A stretch of 56,118 nt of DNA from NCBI GenBank assembly GCA_002491195.1, contig DKVL01000045.1, forward strand, positions 1 to 56,118, in the 5' to 3' direction. Shown one piece after another: positions 24,780 to 35,203 of this stretch (within the stretch, counting starts at the first letter, position 1; each line of letters begins with the position of its first letter). The notes beneath the pieces were generated by a model that saw nothing but the letters and a program-made list of their open reading frames with translations, was not told where the DNA came from and did not search any database. The DNA is from Lachnospiraceae bacterium UBA7179. GTDB lineage: Bacteria; Bacillota; Clostridia; Lachnospirales; Lachnospiraceae. The translations under genes were made by a program, and so were the position numbers.

Positions 24780-26084
24780 ATGGAAACAACAAAGGAGAAT
24801 TGCACGACAACGCAGAATATGTACAGGGAACTTGGAATCACAGACAAAGTATATCAGTTTAGTAAGGAGATCTTAAACCATCTAAGACCGCGCTTTGACG
24901 AGATTGACCAGAATGCAGAGTACAATCAGTTAAAGGTTTTAAAGGCGATGCAGGACAACAAAGTCAGCGAGGCTTGTCTCTTAGGAACAACCGGCTATGG
25001 ATACAATGACCTTGGCCGGGAAACACTGGAGGCTGTGTACGCGTCCATTTTCCACGCGGAGGATGCGCTTGTCAGACCGCAGATCACCTGTGGGACACAC
25101 GCCCTGGCGCTGGCGCTCATGAGCAATCTTCGCCCCGGAGACGAGCTGCTCTCGCCGGTTGGAAAGCCTTATGACACGCTCGAGGAAGTGATTGGAATCC
25201 GCCCGTCAAAGGGTTCTCTTGCGGAGTACGGGATATCCTACAGACAGGTGGATCTGCTCGCGGACGGTAGTTTTGACTATGATACGATTCAGAAAGCCGT
25301 CAATGAGAAGACAAAACTCGTCACCATACAGCGTTCCAAGGGATACCAGACAAGGCCGACGCTTTCTGTGACAAGAATCGGAGAGTTGATCGCCTTTGTC
25401 AAAAAAATCAAGCCGGATGTCTTCTGTATGGTAGATAATTGTTACGGAGAGTTCGTGGAGCGCATCGAGCCAACCGATGTAGGAGCAGACATGGTCGTTG
25501 GTTCTTTGATCAAGAATCCGGGCGGCGGCCTTGCACCGATCGGCGGATATATCGCGGGAAGAAAAAAGTGTGTTGAGAATGCAGCATACAGGCTGACTTC
25601 TCCGGGATTGGGCAAGGAGGTGGGCGCTTCCCTTGGTATTCTCAAGGATTTTTACCATGGTTTGTTCCTCGCGCCGACAGTGACAGCAAGCGCGCTGAAA
25701 GGAGCAGTTTTTGCAGCAAATATTTATGAAAAACTGGGATTCAAAGTTGTTCCAGACAGCACAGAATCCAGACATGACATTATACAGGCTGTCGAGTTTG
25801 GTACTGCGGAGGGCGTGATTGCTTTCTGCAGGGGAATCCAGGCGGCGGCCCCGGTAGACAGCTTTGTGACGCCGGAGCCGTGGGATATGCCCGGGTACGA
25901 CAGCCCGGTCATCATGGCCGCAGGCGCATTTGTGTCAGGTTCCTCGATCGAGCTTAGCGCGGATGGCCCGGTCAAGCCCCCGTATGCGGTATATTTTCAG
26001 GGAGGACTCACCTGGGAACACGCACAGTTTGGCATCATGAAGACACTTCAGAGTATGGTTGACGCCAATATCGTACAGATTTAA
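24780..26084 (+). CDS. Methionine gamma-lyase family (aluminium resistance) PLP protein
   Basis: A 434-residue fold-type-I PLP enzyme of the YnbB/aluminium-resistance group. Seen: GYGYNDLGRETLE, the PLP-contact region TCGTHALALAL, DNCYGEFVE with the PLP-pairing Asp, and the Schiff-base Lys in VVGSLIKNPGGG. Predicted to cleave sulfur amino acids, but substrate is not proven for the family. The strong AGGAG site precedes the ATG. Confidence 0.93.
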   Translation: METTKENCTTTQNMYRELGITDKVYQFSKEILNHLRPRFDEIDQNAEYNQLKVLKAMQDNKVSEACLLGTTGYGYNDLGRETLEAVYASIFHAEDALVRPQITCGTHALALALMSNLRPGDELLSPVGKPYDTLEEVIGIRPSKGSLAEYGISYRQVDLLADGSFDYDTIQKAVNEKTKLVTIQRSKGYQTRPTLSVTRIGELIAFVKKIKPDVFCMVDNCYGEFVERIEPTDVGADMVVGSLIKNPGGGLAPIGGYIAGRKKCVENAAYRLTSPGLGKEVGASLGILKDFYHGLFLAPTVTASALKGAVFAANIYEKLGFKVVPDSTESRHDIIQAVEFGTAEGVIAFCRGIQAAAPVDSFVTPEPWDMPGYDSPVIMAAGAFVSGSSIELSADGPVKPPYAVYFQGGLTWEHAQFGIMKTLQSMVDANIVQI

Positions 26085-26212
26085 AAAAAGTATAAATATT
26101 TTCATAAATTTTTCCAAAACAGGAAATATGTCGAAAAAAAACTAATCTTTTTTATGTACAGACTGGATTTAGTGTGGTAAGATAACTAAATGGAGAGCAA
26201 GGCGTACAATAC

Positions 26213-26902
26213 ATGAGCCTTTTCAAAGAAATATATGCAAAGGATGAGCTGCCTTATGACAAATTTATGAGGCTTGGACCGGAGAGTCTTTCGGATACCG
26301 AGCTTCTTGCTATCATGCTCAGAACCGGAACCAGGGAACGGACGCCTATTGATCTTGGACGGGATGTTCTGAAACTGGCGGGTGAGGACAAGGGTCTGCT
26401 GGGATTATATCATTTTCATATCAGGGACCTGATGCGCGTACCGGGAATCGGAGAGGTCAAAGCAGTGCAGTTACTGTGCATTGCGGAGATCGCAAAGCGG
26501 ATGTCAAACATGCAGGCAAGACCAGATCTGACCTTTGATAAGCCGGAGACAGTAGCGGCCTATTATATGGAGAGAATGCGTCACAGGGATACGGAACAGC
26601 TTTTGCTGGTACTCTTGGATGCCAGACGGCATATCGTGCACGAATCTGTCTTATCGACAGGCACGTTTAATTCGACATTGATCTCGCCGCGGGACATCTG
26701 TATCAGGGCGATGCGTAACGAGGCGTCCTATATTGTAATCCTGCATAACCACCCAAGCGGCGATCCGACACCCAGCAGGCAGGATGTGCTGGTGACACAG
26801 AAGATAAAGGAAGTATCCGATTTAGTTGAAATTCCGTTGCTGGATCATATCATCATTGGGGATAACAGATATACCAGTTTTATACAAAAAGGACTTTTAT
26901 GA
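26213..26902 (+). CDS. radC: RadC family JAMM-fold protein
   Basis: A 229-residue RadC protein. An N-terminal helix-hairpin-helix (VPGIGEVKAVQL) precedes the JAMM metal motif HNHPSGDPTPSRQD. The fold is that of a metal-dependent hydrolase; despite the name a direct repair role is disputed. It is the gene normally found before mreB in Firmicutes, as here. Confidence 0.95.
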   Translation: MSLFKEIYAKDELPYDKFMRLGPESLSDTELLAIMLRTGTRERTPIDLGRDVLKLAGEDKGLLGLYHFHIRDLMRVPGIGEVKAVQLLCIAEIAKRMSNMQARPDLTFDKPETVAAYYMERMRHRDTEQLLLVLLDARRHIVHESVLSTGTFNSTLISPRDICIRAMRNEASYIVILHNHPSGDPTPSRQDVLVTQKIKEVSDLVEIPLLDHIIIGDNRYTSFIQKGLL

Positions 26903-26921
26903 GAAACAGAAAGGAGTTGTT

Positions 26922-27932
26922 ATGTTGGCTAACAACGCATTTGGTATCGACTTAGGTACCAGAACCATCAAAATTTACAACGCTCACAATGACAATGTCA
27001 TTGTCGAGAAAAATATGATTGCAATCGAGGATAAGAAAAACTTGTTTGCATATGGTGATTCCGCATTTGAAATGTTTGAGAAGGCGCCATCTAATATCGA
27101 AATCTCCTATCCGCTCTGCAACGGAGTCATCGCGGATATTAAAAATATGCAGCTCATTCTCAAAAATTTCATACTTGACTGCAATAAAGGATCGGTGAAA
27201 CCCGCAGAGTTTTATATCGCAGTACCTTCTGATATCACTGAGGTGGAGAAGCGGGCGTTTTCCGATCTGGTAAAGGATGCAAATATCAAGGCAAAGAAGA
27301 TTTTGCGTGTTGAGAAGGCTGTGGCGGATGGATTAGGCCTTGATATCGATGTTAAGAATGCACAGGGGATTCTAGTCGTCAATGTTGGCTTTCATACGAC
27401 GGAAATCTCAATTCTTTCGCTGGGAGGCATTGTGCTTAGCCGTCTGATCAAAGTGGGCGGACAGAAGTTTGACGAGTCGATCAAGAATGCGATCCGCAAG
27501 GAGTTTAGCCTGATCGTCGGCAGCAAGACCGCGGAGAATGTCAAGATCGACCTGCGGGAACTTGAGGAAAACAAGCAAAAAGCAGTTGTGTATGGGCGTG
27601 ATATCGTGACTGGACTTCCCATGGAGAAAGAGATACCGACGGATCTGGTGAGCGAGAGTATGCTTGAGAATTTTAACGTGATCATAGACAATATCAGAGT
27701 TATATTGGAGAGAACACCGCCAGAACTCTCTGCGGATATCTTCCGGAGAGGAGTCTATCTGACCGGAGGCGCATCGCAGGTAGCGCATCTTGCAGAGCTG
27801 ATCGCAAAAGGGACAGGCCTGAAAGTAAATGTAAGTGAAAATCCCGTGTCGGGTGTCGCTCTTGGACTCGCAAAGATCATCAAGGATGATAACTATAAAT
27901 CGGTTGCTTATCTTGAAGGAATGGGGCGCTAG
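26922..27932 (+). CDS. mreB: Rod shape-determining protein MreB
   Basis: Actin-like ATPase of 336 residues that forms membrane-associated filaments guiding lateral wall synthesis. The phosphate-1 loop is GIDLGTRTIKI and the adenosine loop is YLTGGASQVAHL. The start at 26922 follows AAGGAG; the frame runs back into radC but the upstream part is not homologous. It is the first gene of the mreBCD-mrdA-minCDE-rodA cluster. It is somewhat divergent from the canonical MreB, with an Mbl-like character possible. Confidence 0.95.
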   Translation: MLANNAFGIDLGTRTIKIYNAHNDNVIVEKNMIAIEDKKNLFAYGDSAFEMFEKAPSNIEISYPLCNGVIADIKNMQLILKNFILDCNKGSVKPAEFYIAVPSDITEVEKRAFSDLVKDANIKAKKILRVEKAVADGLGLDIDVKNAQGILVVNVGFHTTEISILSLGGIVLSRLIKVGGQKFDESIKNAIRKEFSLIVGSKTAENVKIDLRELEENKQKAVVYGRDIVTGLPMEKEIPTDLVSESMLENFNVIIDNIRVILERTPPELSADIFRRGVYLTGGASQVAHLAELIAKGTGLKVNVSENPVSGVALGLAKIIKDDNYKSVAYLEGMGR

Positions 27933-27937
27933 TATTC

Positions 27938-28807
27938 ATGAGTCCGGTGATAAAGAGAAAAAGAGATAAATTCTCCATTCCAAGCAAATATTTGCTACTG
28001 ATTTTGACATGCATCTGTGTAGCGCTCATGGCAGTGACCTTTTTTACAGATTACTCCGCGCTGTCTCTGAATAAACTGGTCGGCTATGTCGTAGTTCCTT
28101 TCCAGGATGGAGTCAGCCGTATTGGCACATGGATCTCTGTCAGAATGGATGAGCTTGGGGAACTCAGGATCGTGCTGCAGGAAAATCAGGAGCTCAAACA
28201 GCAGATTGATGAGCTGACTGTTCAGAATACGCAGCTTCAACAGGATAAGTATGAATTGAATTACCTTCGGGAATTGTATAAGCTCGACGAGCAGTATAGT
28301 GGCTATGAGAAAGTAGGAGCCAGGATCATAGCCAGGGACAGCGGAAATTGGTTTCATGCATTTACGATCAATAAGGGAACCGATGATGGACTTGCCATTG
28401 ATATGAATGTGATTGCAGATGGAGGGCTTGTCGGGAGGATTGTCGACATTGGGCCTAACTGGGCAAAAGTCAATGCAGTGATCAACGATGATTCCAATGT
28501 CAGCGGTATGGTGCTTGCGAGTTCGGATAATTTGATGGTTCAGGGTTCATTGCAGCTGATGGAGGACGGCGTGATCGGATTCGGGCAGCTCAACGATTCA
28601 CAGAACAGGGTTGAGGTCGGTGATAAGGTTGTTACTTCCAATATCAGCGACAAATACCTGCCAAGCATTCTGATCGGGTATATCAGCGAGATTGAGCAGG
28701 ATGCTAACAATATCACAAAGTCAGGTAAGATCACACCTGCAGTTGATTTTGAACATCTCGAGGAAGTGCTTGTCATCTTGAAAACAAAGCAGCAGATTAA
28801 GGATTAG
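27938..28807 (+). CDS. mreC: Rod shape-determining protein MreC
   Basis: A 289-residue bitopic protein: cytoplasmic basic start, one membrane helix (about 20-38), a coiled coil (about 70-105), then the beta-rich extracellular domain (GARIIARDSGNWFHAFTINKG). It scaffolds the elongasome between MreB and PBP2. Five nt after mreB. Confidence 0.96.
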   Translation: MSPVIKRKRDKFSIPSKYLLLILTCICVALMAVTFFTDYSALSLNKLVGYVVVPFQDGVSRIGTWISVRMDELGELRIVLQENQELKQQIDELTVQNTQLQQDKYELNYLRELYKLDEQYSGYEKVGARIIARDSGNWFHAFTINKGTDDGLAIDMNVIADGGLVGRIVDIGPNWAKVNAVINDDSNVSGMVLASSDNLMVQGSLQLMEDGVIGFGQLNDSQNRVEVGDKVVTSNISDKYLPSILIGYISEIEQDANNITKSGKITPAVDFEHLEEVLVILKTKQQIKD

Positions 28808-28814
28808 CAGATTC

Positions 28815-29330
28815 ATGAAGAGAAATATTATATTATTTTTTGTGATATTATTTGGATTTGTCCTTCAGACAACACTTTTTCAGGCATTGAGTTTCGGAGG
28901 GATATCTCCCAATATATTGATGATCATTACTGTTTCCTATGGGTTTATGTACGGTAGGAAATGCGGCATGGTTGTAGGGTTTTTATGTGGGCTGCTGATG
29001 GACATTTTTTATGGAAGCGTCCTCGGATTTTATGCACTGGTTTATCTGTACATAGGGGCGGCCAACGGTGTGTTTCACAGCATTTTTTATCAGGATGATA
29101 TCAAACTGCCGCTTGTACTGATTCTTGCAAGTGATTTTGCATACTCCTTTACATGTTATGTCTTGTTGTATCTTTTGAGGGGAAGATTCGATTTTATTTT
29201 TTATCTGAAAAATATTATCATACCTGAGATTGTCTATACAATCTTTGTTACAGTGTTTATATATCCGTGTATCCTGCTGCTGAACAGGACAACGGATGAT
29301 GTTGAAAGAGGTGACAATAAGGTTGTTTAA
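28815..29330 (+). CDS. mreD: Rod shape-determining protein MreD
   Basis: A 171-residue integral membrane protein with five or six hydrophobic helices and the GFLCGLLMDIFYGSVLGFYAL signature region (trimmed). Follows mreC by 7 nt and overlaps the mrdA start. Confidence 0.94.
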   Translation: MKRNIILFFVILFGFVLQTTLFQALSFGGISPNILMIITVSYGFMYGRKCGMVVGFLCGLLMDIFYGSVLGFYALVYLYIGAANGVFHSIFYQDDIKLPLVLILASDFAYSFTCYVLLYLLRGRFDFIFYLKNIIIPEIVYTIFVTVFIYPCILLLNRTTDDVERGDNKVV

Positions 29331-32193
29331 AAGGATTGGCGAATGGCTGTATAATCTTCTCACTTCCAGATTGCTGCTGCTGTTTATCATCTTTGTGAGT
29401 ATGGCAGTATTGCTGATTTACAGACTGTTTGACCTGCAGATCGTAAATGGAGCGTCGTATGTGGACAACTTTCGCCTGATGATACAGAGAGAGCGGATCA
29501 CAGAAGGAACGCGCGGAAATATTTATGACAGGAATGGAAATCTGCTTGCGTACAATGAGCTTGCCTATTCTGTCACAATAGAGGATGTGTATGAATCTGG
29601 TTCTACCAGAAATGAAAAATTGAATGAGACACTCTATAAGCTGATCCATATGATTGAGGATAGTGGAGACAGTGTTGTCAGTGACTTTAATATTATATTG
29701 AATGATAATGGAGAGTATGAGTTTACTGTTGAGGGGACACGGCTTCTTCGGTTCAAGGCTGATGTGTATGGGTGTGCTACGCTGGATAGTCCGAAGTTCA
29801 AATATTATATGAAAAATGCTTCTGCACAGGAAATTATTGATTATCTCGTTGAGCGTTTTAAGATCGGCGCTTTTCATCCGGGAGAAGACGGAGATAGAAC
29901 ATTCTTTCCTGGTGAAGGATATACAAAGAAAGAAATCCTTCAGATGGTTACACTCCGATACCAGATGAATCTGTACAGTTTCCAGCGATATATTCCGACA
30001 ACAGTTGCCACAGATGTGTCACAAAAGACGGTTGCGGTGGTTATGGAAAATATATCGGAACTGGAGGGAGTTGCCATTGAGGAGGACATGATCCGAAAAT
30101 ATAATTATCCATATTATTTTTCCCATATTCTTGGCTATACAGGGAAGATTTCTTCCGAGGAACTTGAGACACTTTCCGAGCAGGACCCTAGTTATACGAT
30201 GAATGATACTGTCGGAAAGGGCGGCATCGAGCAGGTGATGGAGTTGGAACTTCAGGGGAAAAAAGGTTCCGAAACCATATATGTGGACAACCTCGGTAAA
30301 GTGATCGACATGACAGATGTCGTGGAAGCGCAGGCTGGAAATGATGTATATCTCACGCTGGACAAGGATCTGCAGGTGGCCATCTACAATATTCTGGAAC
30401 AGAAGATTGCAGGGATCATTGTATCCAAAGCCAGAAATATGTATAACTATGATCCACTGAAATCCGCATCGCGTCAGGATATTATCATTCCGATTGATGA
30501 TATCTATTTTGCTCTTATTAACAATAACGTGATTGATATCAGCCACTTTACAGCAGAAAGCGCTTATGATACAGAGAAGGAGGTCTATCAGACCTTTCTG
30601 GAAAAACAGGCAGATGTCCTCGCAGCGATCAGGGAGGAGCTCTCTGTCACAAAGACACCTTACAATGATCTGTCAAAGGAGTTCAAAAACTATGAGAGTT
30701 ATATTGTTTCCATGCTTACAGAGAAAGGTGTTCTGGTCAGTTCCGCGATCAACAGGGATGATCCGACCTACATTGCATGGACGACTGAAGAAGTGATCAG
30801 CCTCAATGAATATTTGACTTATGCGATCGCACAGAACTGGATTGATGTCACGAAACTTTCCGTAGAGTCCCAGTATTCTGATTCTACAGAAGTTCTGGAC
30901 AGTATGATACAATATATCATTGAGAATCTGCAGGATAATGTGCGGTTTTCCAAAAAAATGTACCAATATATGATCAGTGACCAGACGATAACAGGCCGAC
31001 AGATCTGTATGCTGCTCTGGGAGCAGGATCTGATCAGTGTTGAGGAGAGCAGGATCACTGCGCTTAAAAACGGTTCAACGAATCCCTACAATTTTATGCT
31101 GGATATGATCAGAACACTTCAGATCACGCCAGCACAGCTGGCGCTTGATCCCTGCAAAGGTTCCTGTGTTGTGACAGACGTGAATACCGGTGAGGTTCTT
31201 GCACTGGTATCTTATCCGGGATACGATATCAACAAACTGGCAAACGGAGTGGATGCGGAGTATTTCGCAAAATTACAGGCAGATTTGTCTGTGCCGCAGT
31301 GGAGTGCTGCCACACAACAGGAAACGGCTCCAGGTTCCACATTTAAGATGGTATCTGCCGTCGCGGCAATGGAAGAAGGCGTCATTTCCTCGCTGAGTGA
31401 GACAGTCACCTGTCGCAGTATCTTTGATAAGATTGATCCGCCGATTCATTGCTGGTCGTCTGTCGGACACGGCCCCATGAACCTGTCAAGCGCGATCGCA
31501 AACTCGTGCAATGTGTTTTATTATGAGGTCGGTTACCGGCTGGCGCAGGACGAGAACGGGTATAACAGCGAATATGGGCTTGCAAGGCTTGAAAAATATG
31601 CTGATATGTTTGGGCTGACAGAGAAGTCAGGCGTTGAGATCACAGAGTCCGAGCCCAAATTTTCAGATGAATATATTGTTCCGTCAGCGATCGGACAGGG
31701 GACAAATAATTATACGACAGTTGGACTGTCAAGATATCTTACTGCGGTTGCGAACAGCGGGACCGTGTTTCAATTGAGCATTCTGGATAAATTGACTGAT
31801 TCAAAAGGAAATCTGATCGAGGATTATACGCCTAAGATCAGAAATACAATCGATATTGACGACAGTATATGGAATGCGATCCATACCGGAATGCGGGAAG
31901 TCGTTGAAAAGAAATCGTATTATAAGGATTTGGCCGTGAATGTCGCAGGCAAGACTGGTACGGCACAGGAGGGGCGGAATCGTACCAACCATGCACTATT
32001 CTTAAGTTATGCACCCTATGAAGATCCTGAGATATCCGTAACAGTGCGTATTGCATATGGATACAGCTCGGATTACGCAGCGCAGACTGCAAGGGATGTA
32101 TATAAATATTACTATGGTCTGGCAGAGGAGGATGAGCTTCTGACAGGTACAGCAGAGATTCCCGAAACTGTCAGCAGAACACAACAAGACTAA
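29296..32193 (+). CDS. mrdA: Penicillin-binding protein 2, elongasome transpeptidase
   Basis: Class B PBP that cross-links lateral-wall peptidoglycan. 965 residues, much longer than the usual 600-700. One N-terminal membrane helix; dimerisation domain; catalytic Ser681 in PGSTFKM, SxN motif as SCN, and KTGTAQ. The extra length is an insertion of about 230 residues between the segment LDKDLQVAIYNILE and CVVTDVNTGEVLALVSYPG, inside the start of the transpeptidase domain. The gene overlaps mreD by 35 nt; the ATG at 29296 or a downstream TTG at 29323 could be used. Confidence 0.95.
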   Translation: MMLKEVTIRLFKRIGEWLYNLLTSRLLLLFIIFVSMAVLLIYRLFDLQIVNGASYVDNFRLMIQRERITEGTRGNIYDRNGNLLAYNELAYSVTIEDVYESGSTRNEKLNETLYKLIHMIEDSGDSVVSDFNIILNDNGEYEFTVEGTRLLRFKADVYGCATLDSPKFKYYMKNASAQEIIDYLVERFKIGAFHPGEDGDRTFFPGEGYTKKEILQMVTLRYQMNLYSFQRYIPTTVATDVSQKTVAVVMENISELEGVAIEEDMIRKYNYPYYFSHILGYTGKISSEELETLSEQDPSYTMNDTVGKGGIEQVMELELQGKKGSETIYVDNLGKVIDMTDVVEAQAGNDVYLTLDKDLQVAIYNILEQKIAGIIVSKARNMYNYDPLKSASRQDIIIPIDDIYFALINNNVIDISHFTAESAYDTEKEVYQTFLEKQADVLAAIREELSVTKTPYNDLSKEFKNYESYIVSMLTEKGVLVSSAINRDDPTYIAWTTEEVISLNEYLTYAIAQNWIDVTKLSVESQYSDSTEVLDSMIQYIIENLQDNVRFSKKMYQYMISDQTITGRQICMLLWEQDLISVEESRITALKNGSTNPYNFMLDMIRTLQITPAQLALDPCKGSCVVTDVNTGEVLALVSYPGYDINKLANGVDAEYFAKLQADLSVPQWSAATQQETAPGSTFKMVSAVAAMEEGVISSLSETVTCRSIFDKIDPPIHCWSSVGHGPMNLSSAIANSCNVFYYEVGYRLAQDENGYNSEYGLARLEKYADMFGLTEKSGVEITESEPKFSDEYIVPSAIGQGTNNYTTVGLSRYLTAVANSGTVFQLSILDKLTDSKGNLIEDYTPKIRNTIDIDDSIWNAIHTGMREVVEKKSYYKDLAVNVAGKTGTAQEGRNRTNHALFLSYAPYEDPEISVTVRIAYGYSSDYAAQTARDVYKYYYGLAEEDELLTGTAEIPETVSRTQQD

Positions 32194-32224
32194 GGTCAAT
32201 ACCAGAACACAAGAAGGAGCAAAT

Positions 32225-32908
32225 GTGAAAAATTCAGTTATTTTAAAAAGTTTTCCGAATGGCATATCAGTTATTATGGACAGTTCGATCTCCTTTGAAG
32301 ATTTGCTGGAGAATATTGCACTGAAATTCAGGGAGGCAGATCGATTTTTTAAAGATGCGTCTGTTGCAATTTCTCTAGAGGGGAGAGAACTGACCGAGGA
32401 TCAGGAACGGGAAATACTGGATGCGATCACACAGAATTCGCGTTTGAATATACTATGCCTTATAGGAAAAGATGAGGAGAAGAATCTGAAATTTCTTGGA
32501 GTACAGAATCATCTGAATTTTCAGGAAGATGAGAACAGCGGACAGTTTTACCGTGGAACATTACGGGACGGTGCAAGCATAGAGACAGAACACAGTATCA
32601 TTATATTGGGTGATGTCTGTGAGGGAAGCCGCGTGTATTCCAATAAAGATGTTGTGGTGCTTGGTTCTTTAAGAGGCGATGTATATGCCGGAGCCGGCGG
32701 CAGCAATAATCATTTTGTTGTGGCCCTTGACTTTCATCCGGACATGCTTCAGATCGGAGACCTTGCATACAGCGGTCAGCCGCAGAAAACCTCGAGGTGG
32801 GGATTTCGCAAACAGCCTCAGGCAGTACCAAAGATTGCGTACACATATAATGGCGCGATACAGATTGAATCTATTACGAAAGAATTGCTGGACAGTTTTA
32901 CCTTGTGA
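32225..32908 (+). CDS. minC: Septum site-determining protein MinC
   Basis: FtsZ inhibitor of the Min system, 227 residues. Divergent N-terminal domain (about 1-100), then the conserved beta-helix domain: YRGTLRDGASIETEHSIIILG and GDVYAGAGG, which dimerises and binds MinD. The start is GTG at 32225 with GGAG upstream. Confidence 0.94.
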   Translation: MKNSVILKSFPNGISVIMDSSISFEDLLENIALKFREADRFFKDASVAISLEGRELTEDQEREILDAITQNSRLNILCLIGKDEEKNLKFLGVQNHLNFQEDENSGQFYRGTLRDGASIETEHSIIILGDVCEGSRVYSNKDVVVLGSLRGDVYAGAGGSNNHFVVALDFHPDMLQIGDLAYSGQPQKTSRWGFRKQPQAVPKIAYTYNGAIQIESITKELLDSFTL

Positions 32909-32962
32909 GCTGTATGAACAGGTGGTCCGGAGAACCATTATTTGTAATGGAGGATTATTCCT

Positions 32963-33772
32963 ATGAGTGAAGTAATTGTTGTTACATCAGGAAAAGGCGG
33001 TGTGGGTAAGACCACCACATCTGCAAACGTAGGAACAGGTTTGGCTGAGATGGGGAAAAGCGTTGTTTTGATCGATGCCGATATTGGACTTAGAAATTTA
33101 GATGTTGTGATGGGGCTTGAGAACCGTATCGTCTATAATCTTGTCGATGTCATCGAAGGAAATTGCCGTTTAAAACAGGCATTGATCAAGGATAAGAGAC
33201 ATACTGGCCTGTATCTCATGCCGGCGGCACAGACGAGAGATAAGAACTGTATTACGCCTGGACAGATGGTCAAACTGATCGACAGTCTGCGGGAACAGTT
33301 TGACTACATAATCCTTGACTGTCCGGCGGGAATTGAACAAGGGTTCCAGAATGCGATTGCGGGGGCTGACCATGCGATCGTAGTGACGACGCCAGAAGTA
33401 TCGGCAATCAGGGATGCGGACAGGATTATCGGACTTCTCGAGGCAAACGAGATTAAGAAAGTAGATCTGGTATTGAACAGACTGCGTCAGGATCTCATAC
33501 GCCGCGGCGAGATGATGACTGTTGACGATGTGCTTGACATATTGGGGCTTCCGCTCCTCGGAGTGGTGCCTGATGATGAGAATGTTGTGATCGCAACGAA
33601 CCAGGGGGAGCCCCTGGTTGGTAAAAATTCTGATGCTGGACAGGCCTTTTTCAATATCTGCAAGCGTCTGGAGGGAAAAGAGGTTCCTTTTAAGGATTTT
33701 GGAAAGAATATTACGATCTGGACAAGGTTCTCGGGATTATTCAGAAGAAATCTACAGGAGGAGCGGGCATGA
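32963..33772 (+). CDS. minD: Septum site-determining protein MinD
   Basis: Membrane-associated ATPase of 269 residues. Deviant Walker A GKGGVGKTT (10-18), DADIGLRNLD, and LDCPAGIE. The C-terminal amphipathic helix (ARFSGLFRRNLQ area) anchors it to the membrane. Stop overlaps the minE start (ATGA). Confidence 0.98.
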   Translation: MSEVIVVTSGKGGVGKTTTSANVGTGLAEMGKSVVLIDADIGLRNLDVVMGLENRIVYNLVDVIEGNCRLKQALIKDKRHTGLYLMPAAQTRDKNCITPGQMVKLIDSLREQFDYIILDCPAGIEQGFQNAIAGADHAIVVTTPEVSAIRDADRIIGLLEANEIKKVDLVLNRLRQDLIRRGEMMTVDDVLDILGLPLLGVVPDDENVVIATNQGEPLVGKNSDAGQAFFNICKRLEGKEVPFKDFGKNITIWTRFSGLFRRNLQEERA

Positions 33773-34038
33773 GGTTATTTAATATTTTTAAACGAAAAAC
33801 ATCTAGTCAGATCGCGAAGGACAGATTAAAGATTTTACTGATATCAGACCGTGTGAATTGTTCTCCAGAAATGATGGAACTGATCAAGAATGATATTGCG
33901 CAGGTGATATCAAAGTATATGCAGATTGATACATCCAGCATGGAGGTTCAGATCGCTAAGACAGGGACATCAGCAAGAAATGGCAAAAAAACTCCGGTTC
34001 TATATGCGAATATCCCCATACTGGATCTTCGCAGCTGA
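33769..34038 (+). CDS. minE: Cell division topological specificity factor MinE
   Basis: An 89-residue protein that stimulates MinD ATPase. Basic N-terminus (LFNIFKRKTSSQIAKDRLKILL) with the contact helix, then the dimeric topological-specificity domain. MinE alongside MinD predicts pole-to-pole Min oscillation, unlike the MinJ/DivIVA system of Bacillus. Confidence 0.96.
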   Translation: MRLFNIFKRKTSSQIAKDRLKILLISDRVNCSPEMMELIKNDIAQVISKYMQIDTSSMEVQIAKTGTSARNGKKTPVLYANIPILDLRS

Positions 34039-34090
34039 TGTATCAGAAATGGAATAAAATGAGTAGAACAGAAAGACAGGGAAAAGGAAA

Positions 34091-35203
34091 ATGCTTAGAA
34101 AATACAGGGTACGGGACTATGATTTTAAATTGATTTTTTTGTTGGCGGCTGTCACAGTGATTGGAATACTGGCGGTCGGCAGCGCGCGCCCGGAGTATCA
34201 GAACAAACAGATTTTGGGATTTGTTATGGGATTTTTTATTATGATCGTACTCTCGTTCTTCGATTATTCCTTTTTCCTGCGTTTCTACTGGGTAATCTAT
34301 GCGTTAAATATTGCATTTCTTTTGATGGTTGTGGCGTTTGGTAAAGTGGTGAACAATGCGAAACGATGGCTGGAGATTGGCGGAATACAATTTCAGCCTT
34401 CGGAACTCACAAAGATCATGCTGATATTATTCTATTCACAGTATATTATGAGACATCGGGAGAAACTTAATTCCATGAAGAATGTAGCGGCAATGATTCT
34501 GCTGCTGCTGCCGCCATTATATCTGGTATATGATCAGCCAGACATGTCCACCAGTATTGTGATCGCATTGATTTTCTGTGTAGTATGGTATGTTGGCGGT
34601 TTAAGTTACAAGTTTATTCTTGGAACGCTGGCCATAGCTGTTCCGGTAGCGGTTGTACTCTTTATCATGATTCTGCAGCCGGATCAAAAGATCATCAACG
34701 AATTTCAACAACTGCGCATTCTTGCATGGTTGTATCCGGATCAGTATAAACAGACAATCGCATATCAGCAGACAAATGCGATCATGGCCATCGGTTCCGG
34801 ACAGTTGTGGGGGAAAGGCCTGAATAATACTATGATCTCTGTCAAAAACGGTAATTTTGTGTCAGAGCCGCAGACAGACTTTATCTTTACGATTGTGGGT
34901 GAGGAACTTGGGTTTGTGGGTGGCTGCACTGTTGTGATCCTGTTATTTCTGATTACCCTGGAATGTCTGAATGTGGCAAGGAAAGCGAAAGATTTGGCGG
35001 GAACCTGTATCGCGTCCGGCATGGCAGCGCTTGTCGGAGGACAGAGTTTTGTCAATATTGCGGTTGCCACAGGACTTTTCCCAAATACAGGAGTGCCGCT
35101 GCCATTTGTGAGTTATGGTCTCACGTCGCTGGTGAGTTTGTATATTGGAATGGGATTTGTATTAAATGTACGATTACAATGCGTTAGAAAATACAATAAT
35201 TAA
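34091..35203 (+). CDS. rodA: SEDS-family glycosyltransferase RodA/FtsW
   Basis: A 370-residue polytopic protein with about ten helices. The motifs NNAKRWLEIGGIQFQPSEL, PDMSTS and NTGVPLPFVSYG identify a SEDS peptidoglycan polymerase. Placed in the mre/min cluster with PBP2, it is more likely RodA (elongation) than FtsW. Confidence 0.95.
   Translation: MLRKYRVRDYDFKLIFLLAAVTVIGILAVGSARPEYQNKQILGFVMGFFIMIVLSFFDYSFFLRFYWVIYALNIAFLLMVVAFGKVVNNAKRWLEIGGIQFQPSELTKIMLILFYSQYIMRHREKLNSMKNVAAMILLLLPPLYLVYDQPDMSTSIVIALIFCVVWYVGGLSYKFILGTLAIAVPVAVVLFIMILQPDQKIINEFQQLRILAWLYPDQYKQTIAYQQTNAIMAIGSGQLWGKGLNNTMISVKNGNFVSEPQTDFIFTIVGEELGFVGGCTVVILLFLITLECLNVARKAKDLAGTCIASGMAALVGGQSFVNIAVATGLFPNTGVPLPFVSYGLTSLVSLYIGMGFVLNVRLQCVRKYNN

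Noticed and set aside
26826..26921. Upstream extension of MreB into radC
   Set aside because: The homologous N-terminus and ribosome binding site fit the ATG at 26922.
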